In this document: in pieces, positions 1-8,065 of the stretch | Numbering within the stretch: position 1 is the first letter of the stretch | Layout: each line of letters starts with the position of its first letter | From: Thermoplasmatota archaeon | Lineage (GTDB): Archaea > Thermoplasmatota > E2 > DHVEG-1 | Reading direction: 5' to 3' | DNA length: 22,476 nucleotides | Assembly (NCBI GenBank): GCA_016930995.1 | Contig: JAFGFQ010000096.1 | Location: 1-22,476 of the forward strand | Position numbers and translations under genes: made by a program | Notes under the pieces: model-generated | Told to the model about the DNA's origin: nothing | What the model saw: only the letters and a program-made list of their open reading frames with translations | Databases searched by the model: none

Positions 1-1
1 T

Positions 2-109
2 CACCATCATCACTCCTGTTATATCAGGTATGGTGAAGGAGCATTTAGAGGTTTGTACGGAGAGGGTTATTCAAACCTCTCAATTATAATATCATACAAA
101 GATGTTTGA
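2..109 (+). CDS. 3' end of an unidentified upstream gene (C-terminal 35 residues)
   Basis: The frame beginning at base 2 is open to a TGA at 107-109. The fragment starts with four histidines and ends in an alternating hydrophobic stretch (NLSIIISYKDV), which would suit a final beta strand of an exported protein. It contains one N-glycosylation sequon (NLS). The stop lies two bases before the ATG of the metallophosphoesterase, a typical operon spacing, which supports it being a real coding end. The family cannot be told from so short a piece. A 9-bp inverted repeat lies inside it (47-55 with 72-80). Confidence 0.4.
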   Translation, partial: HHHHSCYIRYGEGAFRGLYGEGYSNLSIIISYKDV

Positions 110-111
110 CT

Positions 112-1743
112 ATGAAAAAAATAACAATCTTCTTACTTATCTTTTTATTCATTCTCCCAACTTCAAGTATAGTAATTTCAAAAGAAAATAGAAGTATTAG
201 AAAAACTTCGTTTGTAACGCCAGGGGAAATCATTGCAGTATCCTGTTCTGAAGCATACCCGACAGTGGGTCAACCAGTTCATCTCTTGATCACCGTACAA
301 GGAAAAGCACCAGAACGGTTCAACCAGACGCTCACGATAACTGATGAGTTCTCCGGGTTTGTGATGACCGATGGTGACATGAAATGGATTTCTGGCATGA
401 TGACTGTCAGTCAAACCTCTCTGACAATTGGAAAAATGCCACGGTATATGAGGAAAATCCCGTGGTACCCTTCAGTGGTTGGCAATCATACCTTGCATGT
501 GTCTGCTGCGGTAGGTGCTGAGAAAGAACTCAACATCAGCGTCAGCTTTGATGTGGAAGGTATCATCACACCCGCCCTAGGATGCCCTGCGGTCATTATC
601 AAAAATACCTCTGATCAACTCTCAGTAACTCTCTCAGAAGAAAGAGTTATCACAGAAGAATCCTGCCAAATTCTCCAGCTCCAGTTTGATGATATTCATA
701 GTGCCTCTTCGTATGTTCTTTTCAACTCCACTGAGACAGTACGAACCAGTGTCAATGCAGAAAAAGAGGTTGTTGAAGACGATCTTATCCTCACCTATGA
801 TACAAGCAGCATCCCAGAAGGGTTCTACAATCTATCGGTCAGGACAGCAAAACAGAACTACAGCTGGCCGCACGCGGTGAAATTCTTAGATGCTGAACCA
901 AGCAAATATACTATTGTTCAACTCTCTGATGTCCACATCGGAAAATATTCGAATTTCGTTAATAAGAAAAACGAACTCATCCGTTTACTCACCTATTTAA
1001 ACGAACAGATTCATCCTGATTTTGTTATTCTCTCAGGGGATTCCGTTGATTGGTACAACCAGAAATGCAAACGCAACGTGTATGCAGATCTCCAAGAAGC
1101 ATTGCTCACCAGTGAAGCACCCGTCTATACGATCCCTGGGAATCATGAACGGTATGGCAACAGCCTCTTTTTCCTGTACTTCCCCTTCACTAATCTTACC
1201 CCATATCATCGTTTCCTTAACCCTCTTAGTGATTATTCATTTCGCTATGGACATGTGAACTATGTCTTTCTTGACTCAGGACATGATTTCAGTAGATGGG
1301 AGATACAACCGAAGATTTGGCTTCAATCACCGGAGGGGAGTGGCTTGTCCGCAATGCAGATACATCTGCTTAAGACCATCTGGGGACAGAATCAGACGAA
1401 TCAGATTATCATCATGCATCACCCCGCGGTGAGTAATGAAAACGACTCCGGATGGGGTGCGATATCAAATGATCTTCCCAGTGGTAACAATGAATGTATT
1501 GGAGTGAACCGGGCTGCCTTTATCACCTATTGCATAAAAAATAACGTCTCTTTAGTTCTCACAGGACATACACATGAAAACCTGGTGTTGAATTCTCTGG
1601 GAAAAGAGCCGAGTAATCCCTCCGCATGGCCGGTTTTTATACAGACCGACTCAGCGACGATGAGCCGGCAGAACAATGGAGGCCGTGTCGTAAGAATCAA
1701 TCAGGGTGCTGTGGAAAGCTACGAGTATGAAGCGTTCCTCTAG
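112..1743 (+). CDS. secreted calcineurin-like metallophosphoesterase
   Basis: This is a 543-residue exported phosphoesterase. An N-terminal signal peptide (about residues 1-26: MKK then a long hydrophobic run) is followed by about 240 residues of beta-rich sequence that reads like two Ig-like domains. The metallophosphoesterase domain runs from about 265 to the end. All five metal and catalytic blocks are present: D273-V-H275, G309-D310, G343-N-H-E346, H436-H437 and G485-H-T-H488, so it should be an active two-metal enzyme. The substrate is unknown. The ATG at 112 is preferred to the in-frame TTG at 106, because the signal peptide begins there and the preceding gene stops at 109. There are about eleven N-x-S/T sequons, which suggests a glycosylated surface protein. 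No C-terminal membrane anchor or sorting tail is seen. The stop codon shares the bases CTAG with the convergent stop of the next gene. Confidence 0.88.
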   Translation: MKKITIFLLIFLFILPTSSIVISKENRSIRKTSFVTPGEIIAVSCSEAYPTVGQPVHLLITVQGKAPERFNQTLTITDEFSGFVMTDGDMKWISGMMTVSQTSLTIGKMPRYMRKIPWYPSVVGNHTLHVSAAVGAEKELNISVSFDVEGIITPALGCPAVIIKNTSDQLSVTLSEERVITEESCQILQLQFDDIHSASSYVLFNSTETVRTSVNAEKEVVEDDLILTYDTSSIPEGFYNLSVRTAKQNYSWPHAVKFLDAEPSKYTIVQLSDVHIGKYSNFVNKKNELIRLLTYLNEQIHPDFVILSGDSVDWYNQKCKRNVYADLQEALLTSEAPVYTIPGNHERYGNSLFFLYFPFTNLTPYHRFLNPLSDYSFRYGHVNYVFLDSGHDFSRWEIQPKIWLQSPEGSGLSAMQIHLLKTIWGQNQTNQIIIMHHPAVSNENDSGWGAISNDLPSGNNECIGVNRAAFITYCIKNNVSLVLTGHTHENLVLNSLGKEPSNPSAWPVFIQTDSATMSRQNNGGRVVRINQGAVESYEYEAFL

Positions 1744-2411
1744 GCATCCTTCTTTTTTCTATAAAGATATATCGGACCGATGATCATATAGCAGAGAAGA
1801 GCTGCCAGAAGCATGAGTGGTGCGATGTGATAAAACATGTTATCAAGCACGATCGTGGCAAGGATGAAGACAGCGGCGATCAAATTGACCCGTAATCCTG
1901 GTTTGGGGAAACGAATCGAAGAAATCATCGCTAGGGAAAGAACGATGATGACGGGGAGAATGTACAAGGCATCAGGGGTGAGGAATGACAGTACCACTAA
2001 CACGATGGCACTTGCAGAGGTCGGTAGGCCGATAAAGAAATATTTCTCCTTTAAGAGGGAAAATGATGAGAGCCGAAGAACGCTGCAAACCAAAGAGAAC
2101 ACAAGAACCGCCCCGAGCAGCACGTGTAGGAAGAACTCAGAAGCAACCGCTGTAACGTAGATTTTATAGACAAGAGCAAGCGGTGCAATCGAGAGGGAAA
2201 TCATATCCGCAAGGGGTTCGAGAAACTCACCAATGTGACTAGTGCCGAATCGCCGGGCGATGATCCCATCCAGGCCATCTGCGAGAAGGCCTAGAAGGAT
2301 GAGTGAGGCAGCTAGCTGAAGTTCATTGGAAAAGACAAGCAGCAGCCCACAGAATCCGAGGACCGCGTTGAGAAGGGTGATGAGGTCTGCAACAGACAGC
2401 AGTTTAATCAT
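1740..2411 (-). CDS. pssA: CDP-alcohol phosphatidyltransferase, probable archaetidylserine synthase
   Basis: This 223-residue membrane protein probably joins L-serine to CDP-archaeol to give archaetidylserine. The family signature is at residues 45-69 (D45-x2-D48-G49-x2-A52-R53, then G61-x3-E65-x3-D69), followed by several hydrophobic segments. Glu65 sits where the family normally has the third Asp. The start chosen is the ATG at 2411, which overlaps the decarboxylase stop by 8 nt. A longer open frame reaches 2540, but its extra residues are hydrophilic, unlike the family, and lie inside the decarboxylase gene. The serine assignment rests on the adjacent decarboxylase, which would act on the product. 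Inositol or glycerol transfer is less likely. It is the last gene of the 13-gene minus-strand array. Confidence 0.85.
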   Translation of the reverse strand: MIKLLSVADLITLLNAVLGFCGLLLVFSNELQLAASLILLGLLADGLDGIIARRFGTSHIGEFLEPLADMISLSIAPLALVYKIYVTAVASEFFLHVLLGAVLVFSLVCSVLRLSSFSLLKEKYFFIGLPTSASAIVLVVLSFLTPDALYILPVIIVLSLAMISSIRFPKPGLRVNLIAAVFILATIVLDNMFYHIAPLMLLAALLCYMIIGPIYLYRKKKDA

Positions 2412-3054
2412 GGGTTTCTGCAATGGTATCTTCCCCTGCCTTGATCCGATCATGGACCTGAATCCGTGGTGCGTTAATTCTATTTGTCGGTAGATACACA
2501 TCGACCCGTGACCCGAGCCGGATAAGTCCGATTTTTCCACCTTTCAGAAGTCGATCATGTTCCTTTACATACGGAACGATTCGGCGTGCGAGAGTCCCTG
2601 CTATTTGAACGATTTTCATCATGCCGATATCGGTTTTTATCAGTAGAACCACCCGTTCATTTGCCTCTGATTCCTTTTGGAACGCGGGCAGATGGCCACC
2701 AGGATGATGAATGATTTTTTCAATGGTCCCATCAAAAGGCATGCGGTTGACATGGACATTATGGATGTTCATAAACGTAGAGACTCTGATGCAGTCCCCG
2801 ATATCGGGGTCCTTTAGAGGAAGGATTTCTCGGATTCTGCCGTCCGCTACTGCGACGACACCAGGTCCAATTCTGCGGTCCGGGTCTCGAAAAAAGATAA
2901 CAAGAAGAAGAGAGACGAAAAAGAAGAGAAGAGAAAGGACAAGAAAGAGCGTCAGTAACGGACCGGTGGTAAAAAAGGAGATGACTAGGAAGAGGAACAC
3001 GAAGGCAAATGACCCGATAATCCAGGACATTCCTCCTTTGGCAACACAAATCAT
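2404..3054 (-). CDS. psd: phosphatidylserine (archaetidylserine) decarboxylase, short pyruvoyl type
   Basis: This 216-residue enzyme should decarboxylate archaetidylserine to archaetidylethanolamine at the membrane. It has two hydrophobic segments (about 10-53), the family's FFRDP motif (54-58), the segment around D71, the block FMNIHNVHVNRMPFDG (94-109), and the self-cleavage site LGSRVDVYLP (180-189). Cleavage between G181 and S182 would turn S182 into the pyruvoyl cofactor. LGSR is the usual form in the short PSD class, rather than the LGST of the long class. Its ATG overlaps the archaeosortase stop as ATGA. A second ATG at 3030 follows a GGAGGA with no spacer, so the outer start is preferred. 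It is translationally linked to its neighbours on both sides. Confidence 0.93.
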   Translation of the reverse strand: MICVAKGGMSWIIGSFAFVFLFLVISFFTTGPLLTLFLVLSLLFFFVSLLLVIFFRDPDRRIGPGVVAVADGRIREILPLKDPDIGDCIRVSTFMNIHNVHVNRMPFDGTIEKIIHHPGGHLPAFQKESEANERVVLLIKTDIGMMKIVQIAGTLARRIVPYVKEHDRLLKGGKIGLIRLGSRVDVYLPTNRINAPRIQVHDRIKAGEDTIAETHD

Positions 3055-3992
3055 GATTTCTTCCCCATGAACCGGGCGAAAAAAAGCTCCACGGGTCCTT
3101 TCCGTTTCGGTAAATTGATGATGCCGATGATCTCCTCGTAGAGCTCTGGTACGATTTTAAAGGTGATGAACAAGAGTAGAATCAGTGCGAGCAAGGATCC
3201 GGCTTTTCCAATCACGTTATGGGCAAGCTCAAAGGAGACCATCCCGCTTCCCACCATGTATACGACACTTGCATTACGTATGAGATTTAAAAAATAAATA
3301 GGGACAACGGTCACCAATAATCCGAGTGCCTTCCGTTTGATATGTACATGAGGTAACGCACCGATCATCCCGACAAACAGGACGATGGACTGGATAGCGG
3401 TACAAGCAAAGATGATCATGATGGGAACATCATTAAAAACGATAAGTGCGTGATCCCTGGTCGTGGAAACCCCAAACAGGGACAGGACATCGGTGGTTTG
3501 TGCCGCTACATTCTCAATGAGCCATTCCTGTAACCCAGGGATGATACCATTCTCCAGAGTAAAATAGATGATCCCAGCAAGGAAGGTGCCCCCTGCAATC
3601 CAGTTCAAGCAGGAGACAGGCTCGTTTCTGAGTATTGAAAGCCATTCATGGTAGGCCATGTAGAGAAGCACATACACCCCAATGATGCAGACCGCTGCGT
3701 TAAACAGATCCCCGCCCTCAGAGAAATACAGGAAACTTGGCATGGTTGCCCAGAAGAATGTAAATAGGACCCAGCCGATGATTTTCAGCATGCTTGCGGT
3801 TTTGTTCTGTTTATAAAAAAAACCAAAACCAAGGAAAATTAACCCGGCGAACAAGGGCAGAAACGACAACTGTCGAGCAGATGACGATGGTGGATAAGGG
3901 AAAAGAACATATCCTGCAATCAACATCACCGTTGGGACGAGGAAAAACGTCAGGACGATACGTGTCGTATTTTTCTCAGATGATGCATCCAT
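3051..3992 (-). CDS. artA: archaeosortase/exosortase family protein (ArtA-like)
   Basis: This is a 313-residue multi-pass membrane transpeptidase candidate that would remove C-terminal sorting signals from exported proteins and help attach them to a lipid. The three catalytic positions of the family are visible: Cys197 in FACTAIQS, Arg239 in NLIRNASVVY and His258 in ELAHNVIGK, each at the edge of a hydrophobic segment. About eight membrane segments can be traced. It begins 38 nt after the NuoH-like gene and overlaps psd by 4 nt. Haloarchaeal work links ArtA processing to PssA and PssD, so the neighbourhood supports the call. No protein in this window ends with a PGF-CTERM-like tripartite tail, so its targets lie elsewhere. 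Which archaeosortase subtype it is cannot be settled by eye. Confidence 0.88.
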   Translation of the reverse strand: MDASSEKNTTRIVLTFFLVPTVMLIAGYVLFPYPPSSSARQLSFLPLFAGLIFLGFGFFYKQNKTASMLKIIGWVLFTFFWATMPSFLYFSEGGDLFNAAVCIIGVYVLLYMAYHEWLSILRNEPVSCLNWIAGGTFLAGIIYFTLENGIIPGLQEWLIENVAAQTTDVLSLFGVSTTRDHALIVFNDVPIMIIFACTAIQSIVLFVGMIGALPHVHIKRKALGLLVTVVPIYFLNLIRNASVVYMVGSGMVSFELAHNVIGKAGSLLALILLLFITFKIVPELYEEIIGIINLPKRKGPVELFFARFMGKKS

Positions 3993-4030
3993 GCAGATTC
4001 ATTCCCTTATTCAGAAGAGAGTTTAAGAGG

Positions 4031-5062
4031 TTATGCAGCAGAGAAGAAGTTCATGACGACGCCATCCCACATCACAAGAATCAATCCGACAAGACTGGCA
4101 AGTGTCAGCGGGATCCAGTAGGTGTACACGATTTGATCAATCTTTAATCGGGCAATCGCGACACGAATCAACGTCACAGAGAAGAACACGACGAGAAGTA
4201 CTTTTAAAAGATAGAATACGACATCGATGATCATTGCTGCATAGCTTTCCAGACCAAGGAACGTGGAGAGATTGTAGGGGAAGAATAATGCGACGACGAT
4301 GGAAGCCATCACGACGGTCTTTACCCCGTCGATAAGATAGTACATGGCGAGGTTTCTCCCGGAGTATTCAACAAGAAGTCCTCCTGCAAGTTCTGTTTCT
4401 GCTTCTGGGGAGTCAAAGGGGATTTTTGAAAGCTCCGCTGGTGTCACAAGCAGGAGCACGACAAGCAGGATGGCAAAGCCGATGAACCCGAGTGGTCCGG
4501 TGACCTGGTTCCAGACAGGCATAGATGCAATGGTGGAAAACGAAAAGACGGTGGTGGCTCCCTTCTGCATGAGATTCCAGGCGATTGTGACAATCAGGAT
4601 AGCAAAGGGAAATTCATAGGCAATCATCGTTGCCATTTCTCGCTGGGCACCCACGATCGCGTACGGGGAACCTGAAGAAAACCCGCCAATGACTAACGCA
4701 AGGGAAGGAATAATCAACAGATACAAAACCACGATGAGGTCCCCGGCAGAGGAAAGCAACGCAGGAAACCCACCAAGCGGAAGATACAGAAGAATAGAGA
4801 TGGTTGCGATAAGTCCGATGAGGGGGATGAGATTGAACAGCCAGGGGATAGCATGATCCGGGATGATGTTTTCTTTTTCGAAGAGCTTGACGACATCACG
4901 GAAGGGTTGTCTGATGGGTGGACCGATGCGACCTTGCATATGAGCGAAGATCTTACGGTCTATCCCTTTATACAGCAGACCAAAAAGAATCCCAAACGCA
5001 GCAATACCAAGAGTCCCCAGGATAATTCTGACAGAGAGTTCTGAGAGCGCCGCAATATCCAT
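4031..5062 (-). CDS. mbhM: NuoH-like membrane subunit of an Mbh/complex-I-type complex (MbhM)
   Basis: This 343-residue protein has about eight membrane segments and corresponds to NuoH/MbhM, the subunit that anchors the redox arm to the membrane arm. Family marks are the loop GRIGPPIRQPFRDVVKLFEK (44-63), the acidic segment QREMATMIAYEFPF (140-153), and PFDSPEAETEL with EYSG (215-235). Plain Mrp antiporters lack this subunit, so its presence points to a redox-driven complex. Its ATG directly follows the stop of mbhI with no spacer. In Pyrococcus Mbh, the genes J, K and L lie between I and M and N follows; here all four are missing from the locus. Confidence 0.9.
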   Translation of the reverse strand: MDIAALSELSVRIILGTLGIAAFGILFGLLYKGIDRKIFAHMQGRIGPPIRQPFRDVVKLFEKENIIPDHAIPWLFNLIPLIGLIATISILLYLPLGGFPALLSSAGDLIVVLYLLIIPSLALVIGGFSSGSPYAIVGAQREMATMIAYEFPFAILIVTIAWNLMQKGATTVFSFSTIASMPVWNQVTGPLGFIGFAILLVVLLLVTPAELSKIPFDSPEAETELAGGLLVEYSGRNLAMYYLIDGVKTVVMASIVVALFFPYNLSTFLGLESYAAMIIDVVFYLLKVLLVVFFSVTLIRVAIARLKIDQIVYTYWIPLTLASLVGLILVMWDGVVMNFFSAA

Positions 5063-5398
5063 CTAAATCACCCCGATGATGAGGAAAAGAACTGCAAGAA
5101 TAACCATGAACCACAAAAGATAGTCACTGGTATTTCCGGTATGCATCTTTCGTAAACCGGAATACAATGTCTTCATGCTCGTGGTAAACCCCCAGTACAG
5201 GTTGCTTGCCTTGACATGCATGTCTTCTGGTGCTGTCTCCTTGTTGCCAGAAAGGAACGCCTTGGTTTGTTCAGTGCCTGACTTATAGTGGCTTTTTCCA
5301 AATCCACGGATGCCATAGAAGAGCAGGAAGGCAATCGCAAGAATAAGCAGCCATATCAGAGGATTCCAAAAACCACTGCCGCTTTCAAGGGTGAACAT
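5063..5398 (-). CDS. mbhI: MbhI-like small membrane subunit
   Basis: This 111-residue protein has one membrane helix at each end (about 13-30 and 94-111) and a conserved cytoplasmic middle. Residues FLSG (48-51), HVKASNLYWGF (61-71) and HTGNTSDY (86-93) match what I know of MbhI, which links the antiporter-like arm to the hydrogenase-type module in the Pyrococcus complex. It starts 2 nt after the mbhH stop and its stop touches the mbhM start. An MbhI-like protein alongside an NuoH-like one makes a pure Mrp antiporter unlikely. Recognition is by motif recall, so it is somewhat less certain than its neighbours. Confidence 0.8.
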   Translation of the reverse strand: MFTLESGSGFWNPLIWLLILAIAFLLFYGIRGFGKSHYKSGTEQTKAFLSGNKETAPEDMHVKASNLYWGFTTSMKTLYSGLRKMHTGNTSDYLLWFMVILAVLFLIIGVI

Positions 5399-5400
5399 GG

Positions 5401-6966
5401 TTAGATCCCTCCTACGACAGTGGTGATATACTGTGCATGGTTCAAGAGGGCGTCTGCCGCTGGTTTGACCAGTGTATCAAGAATGAGGTTTGGGAACAAT
5501 CCAATAATGATAGCAAGCGCCGCAAAAATTCCCATCGCAATCAACATACTTTTTGGTGCTTCTTTGACATCCTTCAACGTGGGGAGTTCCGGTCCGAGAA
5601 ATGCCGCATATAAGACTTTAATAAAAATCGCCAGCATCACAATACTACACAGGATGGCTACGATGGAAAGAATAGGATTGAGTTGATACACGGATTCATA
5701 AATAAGGAATTTCGAGGTAAATCCATTCAGCGGTGGCATACCTGCGACGGCAAGCAGACCGATCATGAAAAATATCGTAGTGAATTTCATCACCCGGGCA
5801 AGACCACCGATATCATCAAGTGAACGTTTCTTTGTGACATAGTAGATAGCACCAGCAACCAGGAAGAGCAACCCGATATCCAAGGCATCGTTCAGGACAT
5901 GTAAAAGTCCACCATGTAACGCAACCGTCGCATAGGGAGCACCCAGGGATGCGACCGCAGTTCCAATGGCAAGGAACATATATCCAACCTCAGCAACCGC
6001 GGTATACCCGATTAAGCGCATCAAGTCTGATTGAATCAACGCCATGATCACGCCGATGAGAATCGAGATGATGGCAAGTGCGATAAGGACCCAACCGATG
6101 ATGACATGCAGAGGAAGATCGAAGCGGATTGTATTGGTCAGGACATTGCCATAGACCGTGAAAAGAATACGAAGCATACCATAGAAGCTTGCAAGCGTCG
6201 CACTCATGATTATGAGGGTCACTGAGGGGGGAGCCCTGCCGTAGGCATCGGGCATCCACATGTGCATTGGTGCAAGCCCAGCCTTCATCCCGAGCACAAC
6301 AATAAATAAGATAAGTGCAAGTTTATCTAAAAAGGTATACTGGAGTGCGTTTGCGATGGTCGCTATGTTTAATGCGTTGTATTGAGCATAGAAGATGCCG
6401 ATAGCAAAAAGAACGAAGAGCGCACCAACCGAGCTGATGACGATGTATTTAAACGCAGCCTCGAGGGATTCTCCCTCCGATATCCAGAAAGCAATCAGAG
6501 CGCATGAGGTGATACAGGAAATCTCCAGAAACACGAAGAAATTAAAGATATCCCCGGTTAATTCCATGCCAAGGGCGCTGGTCACTAAGAGTAAAAACAA
6601 CGTGTAATATTTATCCAGTCCGTCTTGTTCATGCATAAAGGACCATGAATAAATGACAGCGATGAAGGCAAGCGTGATCGTAATAATCGCCATGAAGATG
6701 CTGATGCTATCAATTTCAAAAAGGATTCTAACGAGCGGAAGTGACAAATCTTTTGCACCGAAAACATAAATCCGTGGGCCATGGGCAAGCACATCAGTTG
6801 CCAGCAGTCCGATGAAACAACCGGTCAATCCAAGCATAACAAGAGCAAAAATATTTCTGAGTTTCGCATGGATGCGACTGACTAATGGCATAAGGAACGC
6901 AGACAATAGCGGAATTGCGATGATCAGTGCAGGGGAATGCGCAAGGAGCGTCTCAAGGAGCGTCAT
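5401..6966 (-). CDS. mbhH: antiporter-like proton/sodium-translocating subunit (MrpD/MbhH/NuoN family)
   Basis: This 521-residue protein has about 14 membrane helices of the NADH-dehydrogenase/Mrp antiporter family. The key charged residues in the membrane are present: Glu148 in NFFVFLEIS, Lys228 in LGMKAGLAPMHMW, His351/His356 in the broken-helix region HGGLLHVLNDA, and Lys450 near the end. It should carry out ion translocation. It is the only large antiporter-type subunit here; there is no NuoL/MrpA-length partner and no second copy like that in the Pyrococcus Mbx/Mbs locus. Its ATG overlaps the mbhG stop by 4 nt. Confidence 0.94.
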   Translation of the reverse strand: MTLLETLLAHSPALIIAIPLLSAFLMPLVSRIHAKLRNIFALVMLGLTGCFIGLLATDVLAHGPRIYVFGAKDLSLPLVRILFEIDSISIFMAIITITLAFIAVIYSWSFMHEQDGLDKYYTLFLLLVTSALGMELTGDIFNFFVFLEISCITSCALIAFWISEGESLEAAFKYIVISSVGALFVLFAIGIFYAQYNALNIATIANALQYTFLDKLALILFIVVLGMKAGLAPMHMWMPDAYGRAPPSVTLIIMSATLASFYGMLRILFTVYGNVLTNTIRFDLPLHVIIGWVLIALAIISILIGVIMALIQSDLMRLIGYTAVAEVGYMFLAIGTAVASLGAPYATVALHGGLLHVLNDALDIGLLFLVAGAIYYVTKKRSLDDIGGLARVMKFTTIFFMIGLLAVAGMPPLNGFTSKFLIYESVYQLNPILSIVAILCSIVMLAIFIKVLYAAFLGPELPTLKDVKEAPKSMLIAMGIFAALAIIIGLFPNLILDTLVKPAADALLNHAQYITTVVGGI

Positions 6967-7322
6967 TCTTTTAACCTCCTGATTTCCTGAACATCAAGTG
7001 TCTTATATTTTTTGTAAATGTGCATGACCAGCGAGAGCATCAATGCAAGGACCGCGACACCTATGACGATACTTGTCAGGGTTAAGGCTTGAGGTACGGG
7101 AAGAACCATCTCCCCAGGATAGGTTGTTCCAGCAGGCAGGCTCGTATAGATAGGGGCAATGCCGCCCTCCCGATAGCCTAAGGTGATTAAAAAGAGATTC
7201 ACTCCGCTTTCGATAATGGTGATTCCAATGACAATTTTAATGAGATTTCGTCGAAACAGTGCTGCATATAATCCTATGAAAATCAGACAGACGACTGAGA
7301 TAAAAGGGATGAATTCAAGCAT
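6963..7322 (-). CDS. mbhG: MrpC/NuoK-like subunit (MbhG)
   Basis: This 119-residue protein has three membrane helices and is of the MnhC/NuoK family, as shown by the pattern KIVIGITIIESGVNLFLI and its length. The ATG at 7322 is chosen: it follows AAGGAG at 7336-7331 with an 8-nt spacer and overlaps the previous stop as TAATG. A GTG three codons upstream (7331) is in frame but has no such site. The subunit belongs to the small-helix bundle next to the antiporter-like subunit. Confidence 0.92.
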   Translation of the reverse strand: MLEFIPFISVVCLIFIGLYAALFRRNLIKIVIGITIIESGVNLFLITLGYREGGIAPIYTSLPAGTTYPGEMVLPVPQALTLTSIVIGVAVLALMLSLVMHIYKKYKTLDVQEIRRLKE

Positions 7323-7795
7323 TAGCCCCACTCCTTGGTACTGCTCGCGTAGGCCATAACAACGACGATGACGAATAATCCAGCGATGACTTTCACACCA
7401 ACAGCGAAATTCATGAGTGGTAGTACACCACCGGTGTTAAAGTCGGCAAGGGTAGAACCTGTGGCCGGGGTCGTACCGAAAAGAAGATCAGATCCCGCAA
7501 GGAAATTACCGAAAAAAACCGTGCTAAAAACCAGACCGAGCAAAGCAACGGTGATAAATCCGATCGCACCTATGCTTTCAAATGCGGCGAGTCGTTTTTC
7601 TTTGATTCGTGTAAACACCCATCGTGACCCATAGGCAACAAGTAGCATTGCACACCCTGATGCGACAACAGCACCGCCCTGAAACCCACCACCGGGTGTG
7701 AGATGCCCATGCGCGATGATGTACAGCCCGAATATCATGGTGAACGGAAAGAGGATGTTTGTGATGGTTCGTACGATTCGGGTCATTTCTGTCAT
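7322..7795 (-). CDS. mbhF: MrpB-like subunit (MbhF, MnhB domain)
   Basis: This 157-residue protein has four membrane helices. The MnhB hallmark [11 protein letters not shown] is at 31-41, and the second half contains the usual [18 protein letters not shown] run. It is a structural and ion-path subunit of Mrp and Mbh complexes. Its ATG overlaps the mbhE stop by 4 nt and its TAA overlaps the mbhG start by one base, so translation is likely coupled. Confidence 0.94.
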   Translation of the reverse strand: MTEMTRIVRTITNILFPFTMIFGLYIIAHGHLTPGGGFQGGAVVASGCAMLLVAYGSRWVFTRIKEKRLAAFESIGAIGFITVALLGLVFSTVFFGNFLAGSDLLFGTTPATGSTLADFNTGGVLPLMNFAVGVKVIAGLFVIVVVMAYASSTKEWG

Positions 7796-8064
7796 TCTTT
7801 CACCCTCCTAAAGATCATAATGACCCCAGCAACAGCGGAAAACAGAATCGTCGCCTCCCCAAGGGTATCAAATCCTCGGTAATCAAAGACAACAGAGGTG
7901 ACCCCGTTGTTTGTTCCAGTCTCGTTTTGAGTATTGCTAATGATATGATCATCCATCTGAACGTCCCCTGGTTGACCAAAAGGATGGATGAGAAAGACGC
8001 TAAAAAAGAAAAAGACAGCGACAATAACGAAGACCAAGCTTCCAACAATCGTTCGTTTTTCCAT
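7792..8064 (-). CDS. mbhE: MbhE-like subunit (equivalent to part of the MrpA C-terminus)
   Basis: This 90-residue protein has one N-terminal helix, a polar loop of about 35 residues, and a C-terminal helix starting with [14 protein letters not shown] (65-78). DTLGE is the mark of this family, which corresponds to part of the MrpA C-terminal region. The start at 8064 is supported by GGAGG at 8078-8074 with a 9-nt spacer. Another ATG at 8073 directly abuts that site and is unlikely. A much longer frame reaching 8157 runs through the mbhD gene and its extra residues are not hydrophobic. Confidence 0.87.
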   Translation of the reverse strand: MEKRTIVGSLVFVIVAVFFFFSVFLIHPFGQPGDVQMDDHIISNTQNETGTNNGVTSVVFDYRGFDTLGEATILFSAVAGVIMIFRRVKE

Positions 8065-8065
8065 G

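Noticed and set aside
106..111. TTG start six bases upstream of the metallophosphoesterase ATG
   Set aside because: The signal peptide pattern begins at the ATG at 112. The TTG overlaps the stop of the preceding frame and has no ribosome site.
2412..2540. N-terminal extension of the CDP-alcohol phosphatidyltransferase
   Set aside because: The extra residues are polar, unlike the family N-terminus, and are read from the decarboxylase gene in another frame.
2711..3070. 119-residue plus-strand frame antisense to psd and artA
   Set aside because: It is very basic and low in complexity (runs of K, R, T), without a ribosome site. It is the antisense shadow of the hydrophobic genes.
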